Of a stretch of DNA of 64,000 nucleotides, positions 39,900 through 48,946 are shown one piece after another (position 1 is the stretch's first letter; each line of letters begins with the position of its first letter). This stretch comes from Arthrobacter sp. Soil762 (GTDB lineage: Bacteria > Actinomycetota > Actinomycetes > Actinomycetales > Micrococcaceae). The translations under genes were made by a program, and so were the position numbers. Under the pieces are notes generated by a model. The model saw nothing but the letters and a program-made list of their open reading frames with translations, was not told the DNA's origin and made no database searches. The stretch covers positions 175,914-239,913 of the forward strand of contig NZ_LMSG01000023.1 in NCBI RefSeq assembly GCF_001428335.1, in the 5' to 3' direction.

Positions 39900-41474
39900 T
39901 TGGTTTCAACCCCAGAACTAACCGCCAAGGCGGCGATGGCGGGCAAGGGCAACAGCCCTCGCCCGCCGTTGGTGGTTGTGCTCCTGGCCACACTGCTGGC
40001 TCTGTTCGCACTCATCCCGCTGGGCTATGTCATCTACATGACAGCCGTCACCGGCTGGGATACCAGCATTGAGCTGATCTTCCGCCCCCGGGTGGGCGAA
40101 CTGCTGGTCAACACCCTCCTGCTGATGCTCATCGTGGTGCCCGCAACCCTGGTGGTGGGCGTGGGCGGCGCGTGGCTGGTGGAACGCACCAAGCTGCGTG
40201 GCCACAAGTGGTGGGCCGTGCTCCTGGCGGCGCCGCTGGCCATTCCCGCGTTTGTGAACAGCTACGCCTGGGTGTCCGCCATCCCTTCCCTGGAAGGCGT
40301 CTGGTCAGGCGCGCTGATCGCCACGCTGTCCTACTTCCCGCTGGTCTACATTCCGGCCGCTGCGACGCTCAGCCGGCTGGATCCGGCCATCGAGCAGTCG
40401 GCGGCGTCCCTGGGCCTGGGCCCGTGGCAGGTCTTCTTCCGCGTGGTGCTGCCCCAGCTGCGCATCGCCGTCACCGGCGGTGGCCTGCTGGTGGGCCTGC
40501 ACCTGCTGGCCGAGTACGGCGCCTTCGCGATGATCCGCTTTGAGACGTTTACGACGGCGATCATGCAGCAGTACGCTTCCACGTTCAACGGCACGGCGGG
40601 AAATATGCTGGCCAGCGTCCTGGTGTTCTTCTGCCTGATCCTCCTGGTGCTGGAGGTCCGGAGCCGCGGCACGGCCCGCTACGCACGGATCGGCTCCGGT
40701 GCCCAGTCCAAGCCCCTGCGGCTCCCCCTGCACCGCTACCAGGTTCCTGCCCAGTTCGGACTCCTGGCGCTCACTGTCCTGGCGTTCGGCCTGCCGCTGT
40801 GGCTTGTGGTCCGCTGGATCGTGGCCGGCGGCGCCGAGATCTGGGATGTGGAGGAGGTTGTCCCCGCGCTGCTGCAGACGCTGGGACTGGGCCTTGCCGG
40901 CGCAGTGGCCGCCACCGTCGTCGCGTTCCCCATGGCGTACCTGGCCGTCCGGCATCCGGGCTGGTTCAGCAAGTCCTTGGAGCTCTCCAATTACATCACC
41001 AGTTCCATGCCCGGCATTGTGGTGGGTCTGGCCTTCGTCACCGTGGCGATCAACGTGGCGCCGGGCATCTACCAGACCACCGGGCTGCTGGTGGCCGCGT
41101 ACGTGCTGCTGTTCATTCCCCGCGCGTTGGTGAACATCCGCGCCGGGCTGGCACAGGCCCCCAAGGAACTGGACGAAGCGGCCCGTGCCCTGGGCAGATC
41201 CCCGTTCAATGCCTTCCTGAAGATCACGTTGCGCCTCACGGCTCCCGCGGCCGCCGGTGGCGCAGCGCTGGTGTTCCTCGCCGTCGTGACCGAACTGACC
41301 GCCACGCTCCTGCTCTCCCCCAACGGGACGACAACCCTGGCCAGCGCGTTCTGGAGCAAGAGCAGCGAAATCGACTACGCCGGCGCAGCCCCCTATGCCC
41401 TGCTGATGATCCTGCTCTCGGCGCCCATGACCTACCTTCTCTTCCAGCAGTCCAAGAAAGTGGCCGGACAGTGA
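39900..41474 (+). CDS. Iron(III) ABC transporter permease (FbpB-like, fused double domain)
   Basis: 524 aa with about 12 membrane segments in two halves, each with an EAA-like loop (EQSAASLGLGPWQVFFRVVL; DEAARALGRSPFNAFLKITL). One chain forms the whole pore, as in FbpB. The TTG at 39900 is 3 nt after the binding-protein stop and has no good ribosome binding site; ATG 39936 (AAGGCGG upstream) may be the true start. The end overlaps the ATPase start by 4 bp. Confidence 0.94.
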   Translation: MVSTPELTAKAAMAGKGNSPRPPLVVVLLATLLALFALIPLGYVIYMTAVTGWDTSIELIFRPRVGELLVNTLLLMLIVVPATLVVGVGGAWLVERTKLRGHKWWAVLLAAPLAIPAFVNSYAWVSAIPSLEGVWSGALIATLSYFPLVYIPAAATLSRLDPAIEQSAASLGLGPWQVFFRVVLPQLRIAVTGGGLLVGLHLLAEYGAFAMIRFETFTTAIMQQYASTFNGTAGNMLASVLVFFCLILLVLEVRSRGTARYARIGSGAQSKPLRLPLHRYQVPAQFGLLALTVLAFGLPLWLVVRWIVAGGAEIWDVEEVVPALLQTLGLGLAGAVAATVVAFPMAYLAVRHPGWFSKSLELSNYITSSMPGIVVGLAFVTVAINVAPGIYQTTGLLVAAYVLLFIPRALVNIRAGLAQAPKELDEAARALGRSPFNAFLKITLRLTAPAAAGGAALVFLAVVTELTATLLLSPNGTTTLASAFWSKSSEIDYAGAAPYALLMILLSAPMTYLLFQQSKKVAGQ

Positions 41475-42652
41475 CCGATTCCTACACTCCGCGTGATGCC
41501 CCCTCCAGGCTTCCGGAACCGCGGATCGCACCGTCGGTGGCACCCACCACCAACAGCCATCTGCAGATCACCGATGTCACCAGGCACTTCGGCTCCCAGG
41601 CCGTCCTCAAAGGCGTCAACCTGTCCGTGGCCAAGGGCGGAACCACCGCCATAGTGGGACCCTCCGGCTCGGGAAAGACCACCCTCCTGCGGCTGATCGC
41701 CGGCTTCGAACACCCCGCCACCGGCAGCATCTCGCTCAACGGCAGCAAGGTGGCGGGCGACGGCGTGTGGTTGCCTGCGCATAAACGCCAGGTGGGGTAC
41801 GTGGCCCAGGACGGGGCGCTTTTCCCGCACCTGACGGTGGGCCAGAACATCGCGTTCGGCCTGGACACGGCCAAGCTCGCGGGTGGCCGCCGCGGGGTCG
41901 CGGGCCGGATCAGCGAGCTGCTGGACATGGTCTCGCTGGACGCCGCCATGGCCAAGCGGCGGCCGCACCAGCTCTCCGGCGGGCAACAGCAGCGTGTGGC
42001 CCTGGCCCGTGCACTGGCCCGCGAACCCGAACTGATGCTGCTGGACGAGCCCTTTTCAGCCCTGGACGCCGGCCTGCGCGTGGCAACCCGGCGGGCCGTG
42101 GCCAAGGTCCTCAACAAGGCCGGTGTCACCACCATCCTGGTCACCCACGACCAGGCCGAGGCCCTGTCCTTCGCGGACCAGGTGGCCGTGATGCGCGGCG
42201 GCAAGCTGGCCCAGATCGGCAACCCGTTTGTGGTTTATACCCGCCCCGCCGACCGCGCCACCGCTGAATTCCTGGGCGACGCCGTCATCTTGGACGCCTG
42301 GATGGAAGGCTCGTTGGCCACGTGCTCGCTGGGCGGAATTCCTGTCCGCCGCCCGCCGGCCCAGGGCCGGGTGCAGCTGATGCTGCGTCCTGAGCAGATC
42401 CGCATTGCCGAGGATGGCCCCATCCGCGGCGTGGTGGTGGACACCGACTACTTCGGCCCGGAAACCACCGTGCGCCTCAAACTCTCTGTGCCACCCGAAC
42501 TGGCCGACCTCGCCGACCACCGCTACCCCGGCGGCGGCGAAGTCATCACCATCCGGCACTGGAACGCCTCCATTGCCCGGCCGGGAATGGAACTCTGCCT
42601 GCGCGTGGTGGGCGAAGCGGTCGCCTTCCCGCTGGACCCCGCCTGTGATTAA
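41471..42652 (+). CDS. Iron(III) ABC transporter ATP-binding protein (FbpC-like)
   Basis: 393 aa. Walker A GPSGSGKT (63-70), Q-loop VAQDGALFPHLTV, signature LSGGQQQRVALARAL, Walker B LMLLDEPFSALD, H-loop VTHDQ, then a C-terminal TOBE-type domain (VQLMLRPEQIRI, DTDYFGPETTVRLKL). The first 28 residues are a Pro/Ser-rich extension. GTG start at 41471 overlaps the permease stop (GTGA). It powers iron uptake for the locus. The final codons run into a copy of the GATT(A/G)AGCCTGTCG repeat, which supplies its stop codon. Confidence 0.95.
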   Translation: MTDSYTPRDAPSRLPEPRIAPSVAPTTNSHLQITDVTRHFGSQAVLKGVNLSVAKGGTTAIVGPSGSGKTTLLRLIAGFEHPATGSISLNGSKVAGDGVWLPAHKRQVGYVAQDGALFPHLTVGQNIAFGLDTAKLAGGRRGVAGRISELLDMVSLDAAMAKRRPHQLSGGQQQRVALARALAREPELMLLDEPFSALDAGLRVATRRAVAKVLNKAGVTTILVTHDQAEALSFADQVAVMRGGKLAQIGNPFVVYTRPADRATAEFLGDAVILDAWMEGSLATCSLGGIPVRRPPAQGRVQLMLRPEQIRIAEDGPIRGVVVDTDYFGPETTVRLKLSVPPELADLADHRYPGGGEVITIRHWNASIARPGMELCLRVVGEAVAFPLDPACD

Positions 42653-42686
42653 GCCTGTCGCGCACCGGTGATTGAGCCTGTCGAAA
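42646..42686 (+). repeat. Two direct copies of the GATTRAGCCTGTCG repeat
   Basis: TGATTAAGCCTGTCG (42646-42660) and TGATTGAGCCTGTCG (42669-42683) lie head to tail. The first contains the TAA stop codon of the iron ATPase gene. This is the same family as 35277-35319. Confidence 0.75.
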
Positions 42687-42696
42687 TCCGCCGCTA

Positions 42697-43296
42697 CTAA
42701 TCTCCGGCGGGCTTCTTCTTCTGCGGATACGGCGCCTCGCCCCGGGCCAGCATCTCCACAAAGCCGGCGATTTTCCGTTCCCGCGTGGACGCCTGTTTCA
42801 CGGAATTCGTCCGGTAAATCAGGGCATACCGGTTCACGGAGGTGAGGACGTCGAACATGGCCTGGGCCTCGGGGACGGCAGCGATGGCGGCGGCCAGATC
42901 CGGCGGGACTTCCGCCGTCGCCTGCCCCACATAGGCTGCTTCCCAGCGCCCGTCAGCTTTGGCAGCGTCGACCGCGGCGCGGCCAGCCGCTGTCATCCGG
43001 CCGGCAGCCTCGAGCTTCCCGATGCGGTCCACATTCCGCGCCGACCAGACGCTCTTCGGGCCGCGGCGGGTCATCCGCTGGAAGGAGCTGTCGTCGTCGC
43101 GCCTTTTGCCCTGACCGTCGATCCACCCAAAGCACAGCGCCTCCTGCAACGCTGCTTCATAGTCCAGTTCAGTGGCGTTGCCGCCCTTCTTATGCAGCAC
43201 CAGCCACACGCCAGGGCTCGTGGCATGGTGCTGTTCCAGCCACAGCCGCCACTCCGCCGCGTCCGCTACCAGCAGTTCCTCGAGTTCAATGGCCAT
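42697..43296 (-). CDS. YdeI/OmpD-associated family protein
   Basis: 199 aa. The YdeI pattern is clear: WRLWLEQHHATSPGVWLVLH, the LCFGWIDGQGKRRDDDSSFQ block, SVWSARNVDRIGKLEAAGRM, and VPPDLAAAIAAVPEAQAMFD followed by Arg/Lys (RKIAGFVEML). Members are small cytosolic proteins reported to affect bacteriocin or antimicrobial peptide tolerance; no enzymatic role is known. ATG 43296 is chosen as conservation starts there. Convergent with the iron operon. Confidence 0.9.
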   Translation of the reverse strand: MAIELEELLVADAAEWRLWLEQHHATSPGVWLVLHKKGGNATELDYEAALQEALCFGWIDGQGKRRDDDSSFQRMTRRGPKSVWSARNVDRIGKLEAAGRMTAAGRAAVDAAKADGRWEAAYVGQATAEVPPDLAAAIAAVPEAQAMFDVLTSVNRYALIYRTNSVKQASTRERKIAGFVEMLARGEAPYPQKKKPAGD

Positions 43297-43373
43297 GGCC
43301 CTATTCTGCCCGCCTTCAGCTGGAAGTGGCATGATGGCGGTAGCCGACCTGTCCTGGTTTCGAGGAGGAACCC

Positions 43374-44153
43374 ATGCTGCGTGTCAGACCCGTCCATTTC
43401 ACCTCCCAGCCAGACAGTTGGGAACAGCTCCTGGCTGCCCTCGGCCTGGCCAAGACCGTCAATGACGGCCCATGGCGGGAGTTCGACGCCGGCTCAGGCC
43501 GGCTGGCCCTGCATGTGGCCGACGCCGGCGCCACGGACGACGGCACCACTGCCTTGGGCGTGGAGGTGGGCGATCTGGCGGAATTCGCCCGGCGCACCGC
43601 CCTGGCAGCGGAGGAATCGGGGAACACGGTCGCCGAGCTCATCGCCGCCGACCACGGCGAGTCCTGCCGCATCACCGGCCGGGACGGCTTCAGCTTCCTG
43701 GCGGACAAAGGCGCCCGGGAGGCGAACGCGGCTGACGCTGATCCTGCCCTCACCGTCGTCGGGGTCTGGTTTACGGAGGATCCCGGCGCCGCCGCCGTGA
43801 CCCTGCAGGACATCGGCGCCAGGTTCCGCCCCGTCCCGGACGCCGACGAAACCGCCGACTTTACCGCCAAGAACGGCGGGGTGCTGATGGTGCGGCCGGC
43901 ATCCGGGCCGCCGCGGTCCGGCCTGGGATTTGAGTACGACGGCGATCTGGGCGCCTTGCGGGACCGGCTCACCTCCGCCGGGCTGGACGTCAGCGAAACC
44001 GAGGAAGCCTTCGGCCGGACCCTGCACGTGGCCAACCCCGACGCCGCCTTTGGAAGCGCAAGAAGTTCCGGCACCGCCGACACTGCCGCCGACACAACGG
44101 CCCAGCATGTCCCGCCCACCCTCTGGATCTCGCAACGCCTCGCAGCGCAGTGA
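43374..44153 (+). CDS. VOC (glyoxalase-like) superfamily protein
   Basis: 259 aa, apparently two VOC half-barrels: the first covers residues ~1-115 (RPVHFTSQPDSWEQLLAALG, LALHVADAG), the second ~120-230 (LTVVGVWFTEDPGAAAVTLQ, VLMVRPASG, LGFEYDGDLG). Metal-ligand positions are not clear, so the enzymatic activity is uncertain. A Ser/Ala/Asp-rich insertion comes before the C-terminus. GAGGAA stands ahead of the ATG. Divergent from the YdeI gene. Confidence 0.78.
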   Translation: MLRVRPVHFTSQPDSWEQLLAALGLAKTVNDGPWREFDAGSGRLALHVADAGATDDGTTALGVEVGDLAEFARRTALAAEESGNTVAELIAADHGESCRITGRDGFSFLADKGAREANAADADPALTVVGVWFTEDPGAAAVTLQDIGARFRPVPDADETADFTAKNGGVLMVRPASGPPRSGLGFEYDGDLGALRDRLTSAGLDVSETEEAFGRTLHVANPDAAFGSARSSGTADTAADTTAQHVPPTLWISQRLAAQ

Positions 44154-44263
44154 TCCGGCCCTGAGCCGACCGAAGGGTGAGATTCCGGCGCATTGGACGC
44201 CGCTTTACGCTGATAGCTCACCCCTCAGCGGTCCGCGGCCGTCCGATGGGGTAGAACTTAACC

Positions 44264-44803
44264 ATGAACGTTCGCACTCCTGACCCCAATCCCGGCTGGC
44301 TCTCCGAAGAAGACCTCTTTGAGGCCCGCGGGAGGCTCCCCATGATCTATGTGGAGGCCGTGCCGGTAAGGCTGGATCCGCTGGGTTTTGTGAACGAGGT
44401 TGGCACGCTGCTGCAGGCCGACGAGGACGGGAATATGATCCGGTCGCTGGTTTCGGGCCGCGTGATCTACCGCGAGACCATCCGCGCCGCACTCCTGCGC
44501 CATATGGAAAAGGACCTGGGGCCGCTCGCCTTTCCGCAGCTCCCCATCAGCCCGGTCCCCTTCACTGTGGCCGAATACTTCCCGGCCCCGTCCCAGACCG
44601 GATTCACCGACGACCGCCAACACGCCGTCTCGTTGGCGTATGTCATCCCCGTGACCGGCGAATGCGAACCCCGCCAGGACGCCCTGGAACTGACCTGGAT
44701 GACCCCGGCCGAAGTGCTAAGCCCCGACGTCCAGCTCGAATTCAGCGGCGGCCGCGGCGCCCTGGTCCGCCAGGCGCTGGCCTTTGCGGGCGTGGGTCAC
44801 TGA
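44264..44803 (+). CDS. NUDIX-like hydrolase family protein (DUF4916 type)
   Basis: 179 aa. It has a NUDIX-type alpha/beta sandwich in outline (LPMIYVEAVPVRLDPLGFVN, GTLLQADEDGNMIRSLVSGR, ETIRAALLRHMEKDLGPLAF) but not the canonical GX5EX7REUXEEXGU box: the helix reads RVIYRETIRAALLRHMEKDL, keeping RET and Glu but lacking the full set of acids. It matches the actinobacterial DUF4916 'NUDIX hydrolase family' group. The missing acids suggest altered metal binding. Monocistronic. Confidence 0.75.
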   Translation: MNVRTPDPNPGWLSEEDLFEARGRLPMIYVEAVPVRLDPLGFVNEVGTLLQADEDGNMIRSLVSGRVIYRETIRAALLRHMEKDLGPLAFPQLPISPVPFTVAEYFPAPSQTGFTDDRQHAVSLAYVIPVTGECEPRQDALELTWMTPAEVLSPDVQLEFSGGRGALVRQALAFAGVGH

Positions 44804-44889
44804 CGCCCGCGGGTTCCCCGGCGTCCCCGATTTCCAGGGCCCCGCTTTGTAGACTGTAGGGCGGACCGCAAGAGAACTTAAGGACTCCC

Positions 44890-45942
44890 ATGACCGAAAA
44901 CCCAGCCGCCAGGCACTACAGCGAACAGCAGGCTGGATCTCTGACCACCGGCGATCAGCTCCTCCTCCCCGACGGTGAACGCACCGCCGAAATCCAGCAC
45001 GTGGAGTTTGAACCGGATGATTTCGGGACCCCTGCGGTAGTCCTGGCAAACCTCACCGGCGGCGGCACCCTCCGCATCGCAGCCGGCTCCACCGTAAAGA
45101 TCCTGGACACAACAGTCCCGGTCATCACGGTCCCGGACAGCACAGTTCAGGACACCCCCGTTCAGGACACAACGCCCGACGCCGTCACGCAGCTTACGGT
45201 CGCGGCGCAACCTCCTGCCGAACAGCCCCAGCACACACGCGAAGCGGAGATAGCCCCGGCGGCTCCCGCCGTCGTCGTCCCTCCCGTGCCGGCCATCCCG
45301 CCCGCGATGAGCGGCCCGTCCGCGGAAGAACTGGCGCGGATTCCGGCGCCGCAGGGCACACCCGAAGCGGTGGTGGAGGCTGCCGCGGAAGCCCACCCGG
45401 ACGCCGTTGGTGTGCTGCTGCTGGCGGACAAGCTGGCCAAGGGCATCAACTTCAAGTCCGGCAGCTGCCTCAAGGACCTCAGCGACCTTGCCCACGAACT
45501 TTTCATCACGCTGAAGGATCCGGACGGGGCGCTGACCGTGGCGGACCTGCTCAATGTCCTGCCGTTCGATGGCAACCCGGGCCGGTGGGCGTCCGTGGAG
45601 GCGTCGCTGGCGTTGTCCAGCTTTATCTGCCGCCAGGACCGGCAGGAGGACCGCGCCGAAGTCTACGAGAAGCTGCTGCGTTTGCCGGAAAACCAGGAAA
45701 CGGACCCGTTCAAGGCGCGGATGAACGCCAAGGTGCGCCAGCGTTCGCTGAACGAACCCAACCTGTACGACAAAGAAATCTTCCGCTCGATCGACAACTC
45801 GAACCATGAGGCCGAGCGGGAGTGGCGGCTGCTGCGCCTCGAATCCCTGCTGTTCCTGCGGGCGCACGGCGGGTCTGAGACGATCGGCGTCGGCGAACTC
45901 CAGCGCCGGATCAGCAACGAACTCGAGGCCGTCCGGGCCTGA
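44890..45942 (+). CDS. Hypothetical protein, 350 aa, with Pro/Ala/Thr-rich linker
   Basis: Family not identified with confidence. There is an N-terminal beta domain (about 1-75, TTGDQLLLPDGERTAEIQHV), then a low-complexity linker (75-150, including the repeated TVPDSTVQDTPVQDTTPD and a run of Pro/Ala/Val) and a helical C-terminal domain (about 155-350) containing FKSGSCLKDLSDLAHELFIT and DRQEDRAEVYEKLLRLPENQ. There is no signal peptide or membrane segment. AAGGA precedes the ATG at 44890. Monocistronic. Confidence 0.72.
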   Translation: MTENPAARHYSEQQAGSLTTGDQLLLPDGERTAEIQHVEFEPDDFGTPAVVLANLTGGGTLRIAAGSTVKILDTTVPVITVPDSTVQDTPVQDTTPDAVTQLTVAAQPPAEQPQHTREAEIAPAAPAVVVPPVPAIPPAMSGPSAEELARIPAPQGTPEAVVEAAAEAHPDAVGVLLLADKLAKGINFKSGSCLKDLSDLAHELFITLKDPDGALTVADLLNVLPFDGNPGRWASVEASLALSSFICRQDRQEDRAEVYEKLLRLPENQETDPFKARMNAKVRQRSLNEPNLYDKEIFRSIDNSNHEAEREWRLLRLESLLFLRAHGGSETIGVGELQRRISNELEAVRA

Positions 45943-46003
45943 GCTGTCCGGGCGGGGGAATTACCCCCTACCCGGGGTTGCGCCCGCGTTGTAGATTCGG
46001 GCT

Positions 46004-46729
46004 ATGACGAACAATCTGAGCGTGGTGATAAATGCTGACGCGCCGCAGGTCTGGACCATGCTGCGCGAACCGGCCAAAGTGGCCCAGTGGCACGGCTGGG
46101 ATGCTGACGAACTGGCAGATGAGATTAACGGGATCTACTTCAGCAGCAGCGTGGTTGAAGCCCCGGACCACACCAGCCTGACTACCAACGGCGGCGACGT
46201 CTTCGACCTCAAACCGGTGTCCGCCGGGACGCTGGTCAGTGTCACGCGGGCAGCCCTGGACCACAACTCTGAGTGGGCGGCCTGGGATGAGGACATCACC
46301 CAGGGTTGGCTGACGTTCCTGCAGCAACTCCGCTTCGCGCTGGAACACCACCCGCACGGCAAGCGGCACACGTTGTTCTTCGAATTTCCCGGCGAGCCTG
46401 CTTCCGCCATCGAAAAGCTGGGATTGTCGGAGGTGCCTGCGCCGGGTGAGACGTACGGGCTGACGCTGTCCACAGGGGAAGAGATTACCGGCAAGGTCTG
46501 GTTCCGCAGCAACCACCAGGTGGGGCTCACCGTCCACAGCTATGCGGAGCACGGCGACGGCCTGCTGATCGTGGCGGACCAGCCCGTCATTGAAGGGGTG
46601 AGGCCCCACGGCGGCGCCATGGTGATAGCCTCGACGTTCGATCTGGGTGCCCACAAACTGGAGTCCATCCATTCGCTCTGGGACAGCTGGCGGGCTGAGA
46701 ACTACCCCACATCGGAAGCGGCCCACTGA
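46004..46729 (+). CDS. SRPBCC domain protein
   Basis: 241 aa. The N-terminal START-like half (residues ~1-115) reads SVVINADAPQVWTMLREPAK, VAQWHGWDADELADEINGIY and LVSVTRAALDHNSEWAAWDE. The second half (~125-235) may be a related degenerate domain (FEFPGEPASAIEKLGLSEVP, LGAHKLESIHSLWDSWRAEN). Ligand unknown; cytosolic. It lies 34 bp ahead of tgt on the same strand and may be co-transcribed with it. Confidence 0.8.
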   Translation: MTNNLSVVINADAPQVWTMLREPAKVAQWHGWDADELADEINGIYFSSSVVEAPDHTSLTTNGGDVFDLKPVSAGTLVSVTRAALDHNSEWAAWDEDITQGWLTFLQQLRFALEHHPHGKRHTLFFEFPGEPASAIEKLGLSEVPAPGETYGLTLSTGEEITGKVWFRSNHQVGLTVHSYAEHGDGLLIVADQPVIEGVRPHGGAMVIASTFDLGAHKLESIHSLWDSWRAENYPTSEAAH

Positions 46730-46762
46730 GGGATCGGCGGCGTTTGCTGGCACACTGGAACC

Positions 46763-48118
46763 GTGCCAGCCAACCCCGTCTCTGCTCCATCTGTCTCCGT
46801 TTCGGCCGCCTCAGCTGATCCCGTCGCACCGGCGGCCGGCTCCGCCGCTGCAGCCGACCAGTCGCAGTTCTCCTTCACCGTTGGCACCCGCCTTGCTGAC
46901 AGCTGTGCGCCGTCGTCTGCGCAGGTATCTGCCAACGGCGGCGAATTCCTGGGCCGCACGGGGACCATGACCACGCCCCACGGCGAGATCCGCACTCCGG
47001 CGTTCATCGCCGTCGGGACCAAAGCCACGGTTAAGTCCGTCCTGCCGGAATCCATGGCGGACCTCGGTGCGCAGGCGCTCCTGGCCAACGCCTACCACCT
47101 GTACCTCCAGCCCGGGGCGGACATCCTGGACGAAGCCGGCGGGCTGGGCGCCTTTATGAACTGGTCCGGGCCGACGTTCACGGACTCCGGCGGGTTCCAG
47201 GTGATGAGCCTGGGGTCCGGGTTCAAGAAGGTCATCGACATGAAGACCGTGTCTTCCGCGGACGCGGCTGTCCCGGATGGCGCCGTGGCTCCGGGCAAGG
47301 AACGCCTGGCCCACATCGACGACGACGGTGTCTGGTTCAAATCGCATCTCAACGGGGACCGCCACCGCTTCTCCCCCGAAATTTCCATGCAGGTCCAGCA
47401 CAAGATCGGCGCGGACATCACGTTCGCCTTCGACGAGCTGACCACGCTGCATAACTCCCGCGGCTACCAGGAGGAATCGCTGGAGCGCACGCGGCTGTGG
47501 GCCCTGCGCTGCCTGGAGGAGCATTTCCGGCTGACCACGTCCCGTGTGGGGAAGCCGTACCAGGCCCTCTTTGGCGTGATCCAGGGTGCCCAGTATGAGG
47601 ACCTGCGCCGGAAGGCCTGCCGGGACCTGGGCGCCATGGACTTCGACGGCTACGGCATCGGCGGGGCTCTGGAGAAGGAAAACCTGGGCACGATTGTGCG
47701 CTGGTGCAACGAGGAGCTGCCGGAGGACAAGCCGCGGCACCTGCTGGGCATCTCCGAGCCGGACGACATCTTCACCGCGATCGAGAACGGCGCGGATACG
47801 TTCGACTGCGTCTCCCCCACCCGGGTGGCCCGCAACTCCGCGTTCTACACGCCAACCGGCCGCTTCAACCTCTCCGGCGCCAAGTACAAGCGCGACTTCG
47901 GCCCGCTCCAGGACGGCTGCGACTGCTACGCCTGCGCCAACTACTCGCGGGCCTACATCCACCACCTGTTCAAGGCCAAGGAGATGCTCTCCGCCACCCT
48001 GATCTCCATCCACAACGAGCGCTTCGTAGTGAAGATGGTGGACGACGCCCGGCTGGCCATCGAAGCCGGCACTTTCTTCGAGTTCAAGGCCGAGACGCTG
48101 GCGCAGTACTACCGCTAA
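46763..48118 (+). CDS. tgt: tRNA-guanine (queuine/preQ1) transglycosylase
   Basis: 451 aa. TGT landmarks: IRTPAFIAVGTKATVK, LLANAYHLYLQPG, DSGGFQVMSLG (catalytic Asp141), FAFDELTTLHNSR, FGVIQGAQYEDLRRKA, FDCVSPTRVARN (nucleophile Asp in FDCV), and the zinc site CDCYACANYSRAYIHH. It swaps guanine 34 of His, Asn, Asp and Tyr tRNAs for a queuosine precursor. The N-terminus has an Ala/Ser/Pro-rich tail of ~60 residues before the core. GTG start at 46763. Neighbouring YhhQ is a queuosine-precursor transporter, so the cell probably salvages preQ0/preQ1 or queuine; no queuosine synthesis genes are in the window. Confidence 0.96.
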   Translation: MPANPVSAPSVSVSAASADPVAPAAGSAAAADQSQFSFTVGTRLADSCAPSSAQVSANGGEFLGRTGTMTTPHGEIRTPAFIAVGTKATVKSVLPESMADLGAQALLANAYHLYLQPGADILDEAGGLGAFMNWSGPTFTDSGGFQVMSLGSGFKKVIDMKTVSSADAAVPDGAVAPGKERLAHIDDDGVWFKSHLNGDRHRFSPEISMQVQHKIGADITFAFDELTTLHNSRGYQEESLERTRLWALRCLEEHFRLTTSRVGKPYQALFGVIQGAQYEDLRRKACRDLGAMDFDGYGIGGALEKENLGTIVRWCNEELPEDKPRHLLGISEPDDIFTAIENGADTFDCVSPTRVARNSAFYTPTGRFNLSGAKYKRDFGPLQDGCDCYACANYSRAYIHHLFKAKEMLSATLISIHNERFVVKMVDDARLAIEAGTFFEFKAETLAQYYR

Positions 48119-48190
48119 GCGCCGGCCCGGCTCGCTGCCCGCCCGCCTCCCTGCGTCCCGCCGTCGTCCTCCGCGCCCGGGGGTGGCCGC

Positions 48191-48919
48191 TCAGACCCCG
48201 TAGCTCGGTTCGCGCTTCTTGATCCAGCCGATGACCAGGGACGTCACCGGCACAAACAGGAACTCCACGAGCGTCTTGTAGACAAAGCCCACCACCACGT
48301 AGTTCAGGAACGTGCCGAAGTCCGTGATGCCGATGACGGAGGCGGCGATGCTGCAGAAAATCAGGGTGTCCACGAACTCGCCCGCGCCTGAGGAACCCAT
48401 CAGCCGCGCCCACAGTGACTTCTCCCCGGAGCGGGCCTTCATCTTCACCAGGATCCACGAGTTAATGGTCTGGCCGGCCAGGAACGCCACCAGCGAGGCG
48501 AGCACAATCTGCGGCACCGGACCAAGGGCCCCCTCAAGGGCGGCCTGCTTGGACGTGCCGAACTCGTCATCAAAGCCGGGCAGGGCGATGATCACCCAGT
48601 AGCAAACAGAGGCGAAGACGGACAGTGCGAAGGTGGTGAAAATGGCCTTGCGCGCCACCTTGAAACCGTAGACCTCGCTGATGACGTCGCCCAGGATGTA
48701 GGCGAGCGGGAACAGGAAAAACCCGCCGTCCGTGATGATCGGACCGATCGCGACGCCCTTGGACGCCCCGATGTTGGACAGGATCAGCACCACGGCCATA
48801 AACGCCAGCATGATGCCGAAGTACGGCGAACCGATTGATGCGAATTTCGGCGCCGTCCGGGCGGAGTCGGCTATGGGCTGGGCGTCAGGGCCTGAGGGGG
48901 AAGGCATGGGGGATTCCAT
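48191..48919 (-). CDS. yhhQ: YhhQ/VUT family queuosine precursor transporter
   Basis: 242 aa with about six membrane segments. YhhQ signature segments: ILSNIGASKGVAIGPIITDG, FFLFPLAYILGDVISEVYGF, AGQTINSWILVKMKARSGEK and GEFVDTLIFCSIAASVIG. It imports preQ0/preQ1 or queuine for tRNA modification. It is transcribed towards tgt (convergent), a functional pairing. Start Met at 48919 or 48907; the ribosome binding site is weak. The N-terminal ~30 residues are Pro/Ser-rich. Confidence 0.93.
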   Translation of the reverse strand: MESPMPSPSGPDAQPIADSARTAPKFASIGSPYFGIMLAFMAVVLILSNIGASKGVAIGPIITDGGFFLFPLAYILGDVISEVYGFKVARKAIFTTFALSVFASVCYWVIIALPGFDDEFGTSKQAALEGALGPVPQIVLASLVAFLAGQTINSWILVKMKARSGEKSLWARLMGSSGAGEFVDTLIFCSIAASVIGITDFGTFLNYVVVGFVYKTLVEFLFVPVTSLVIGWIKKREPSYGV

Positions 48920-48946
48920 TCGTAGTGGTTCGCTCGGCGTACGGTT

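Noticed and set aside
44264..44803. Standard NUDIX hydrolase
   Set aside because: The complete GX5EX7REUXEEXGU signature is not present, so it is annotated as NUDIX-like (DUF4916 type) rather than as an active NUDIX hydrolase.
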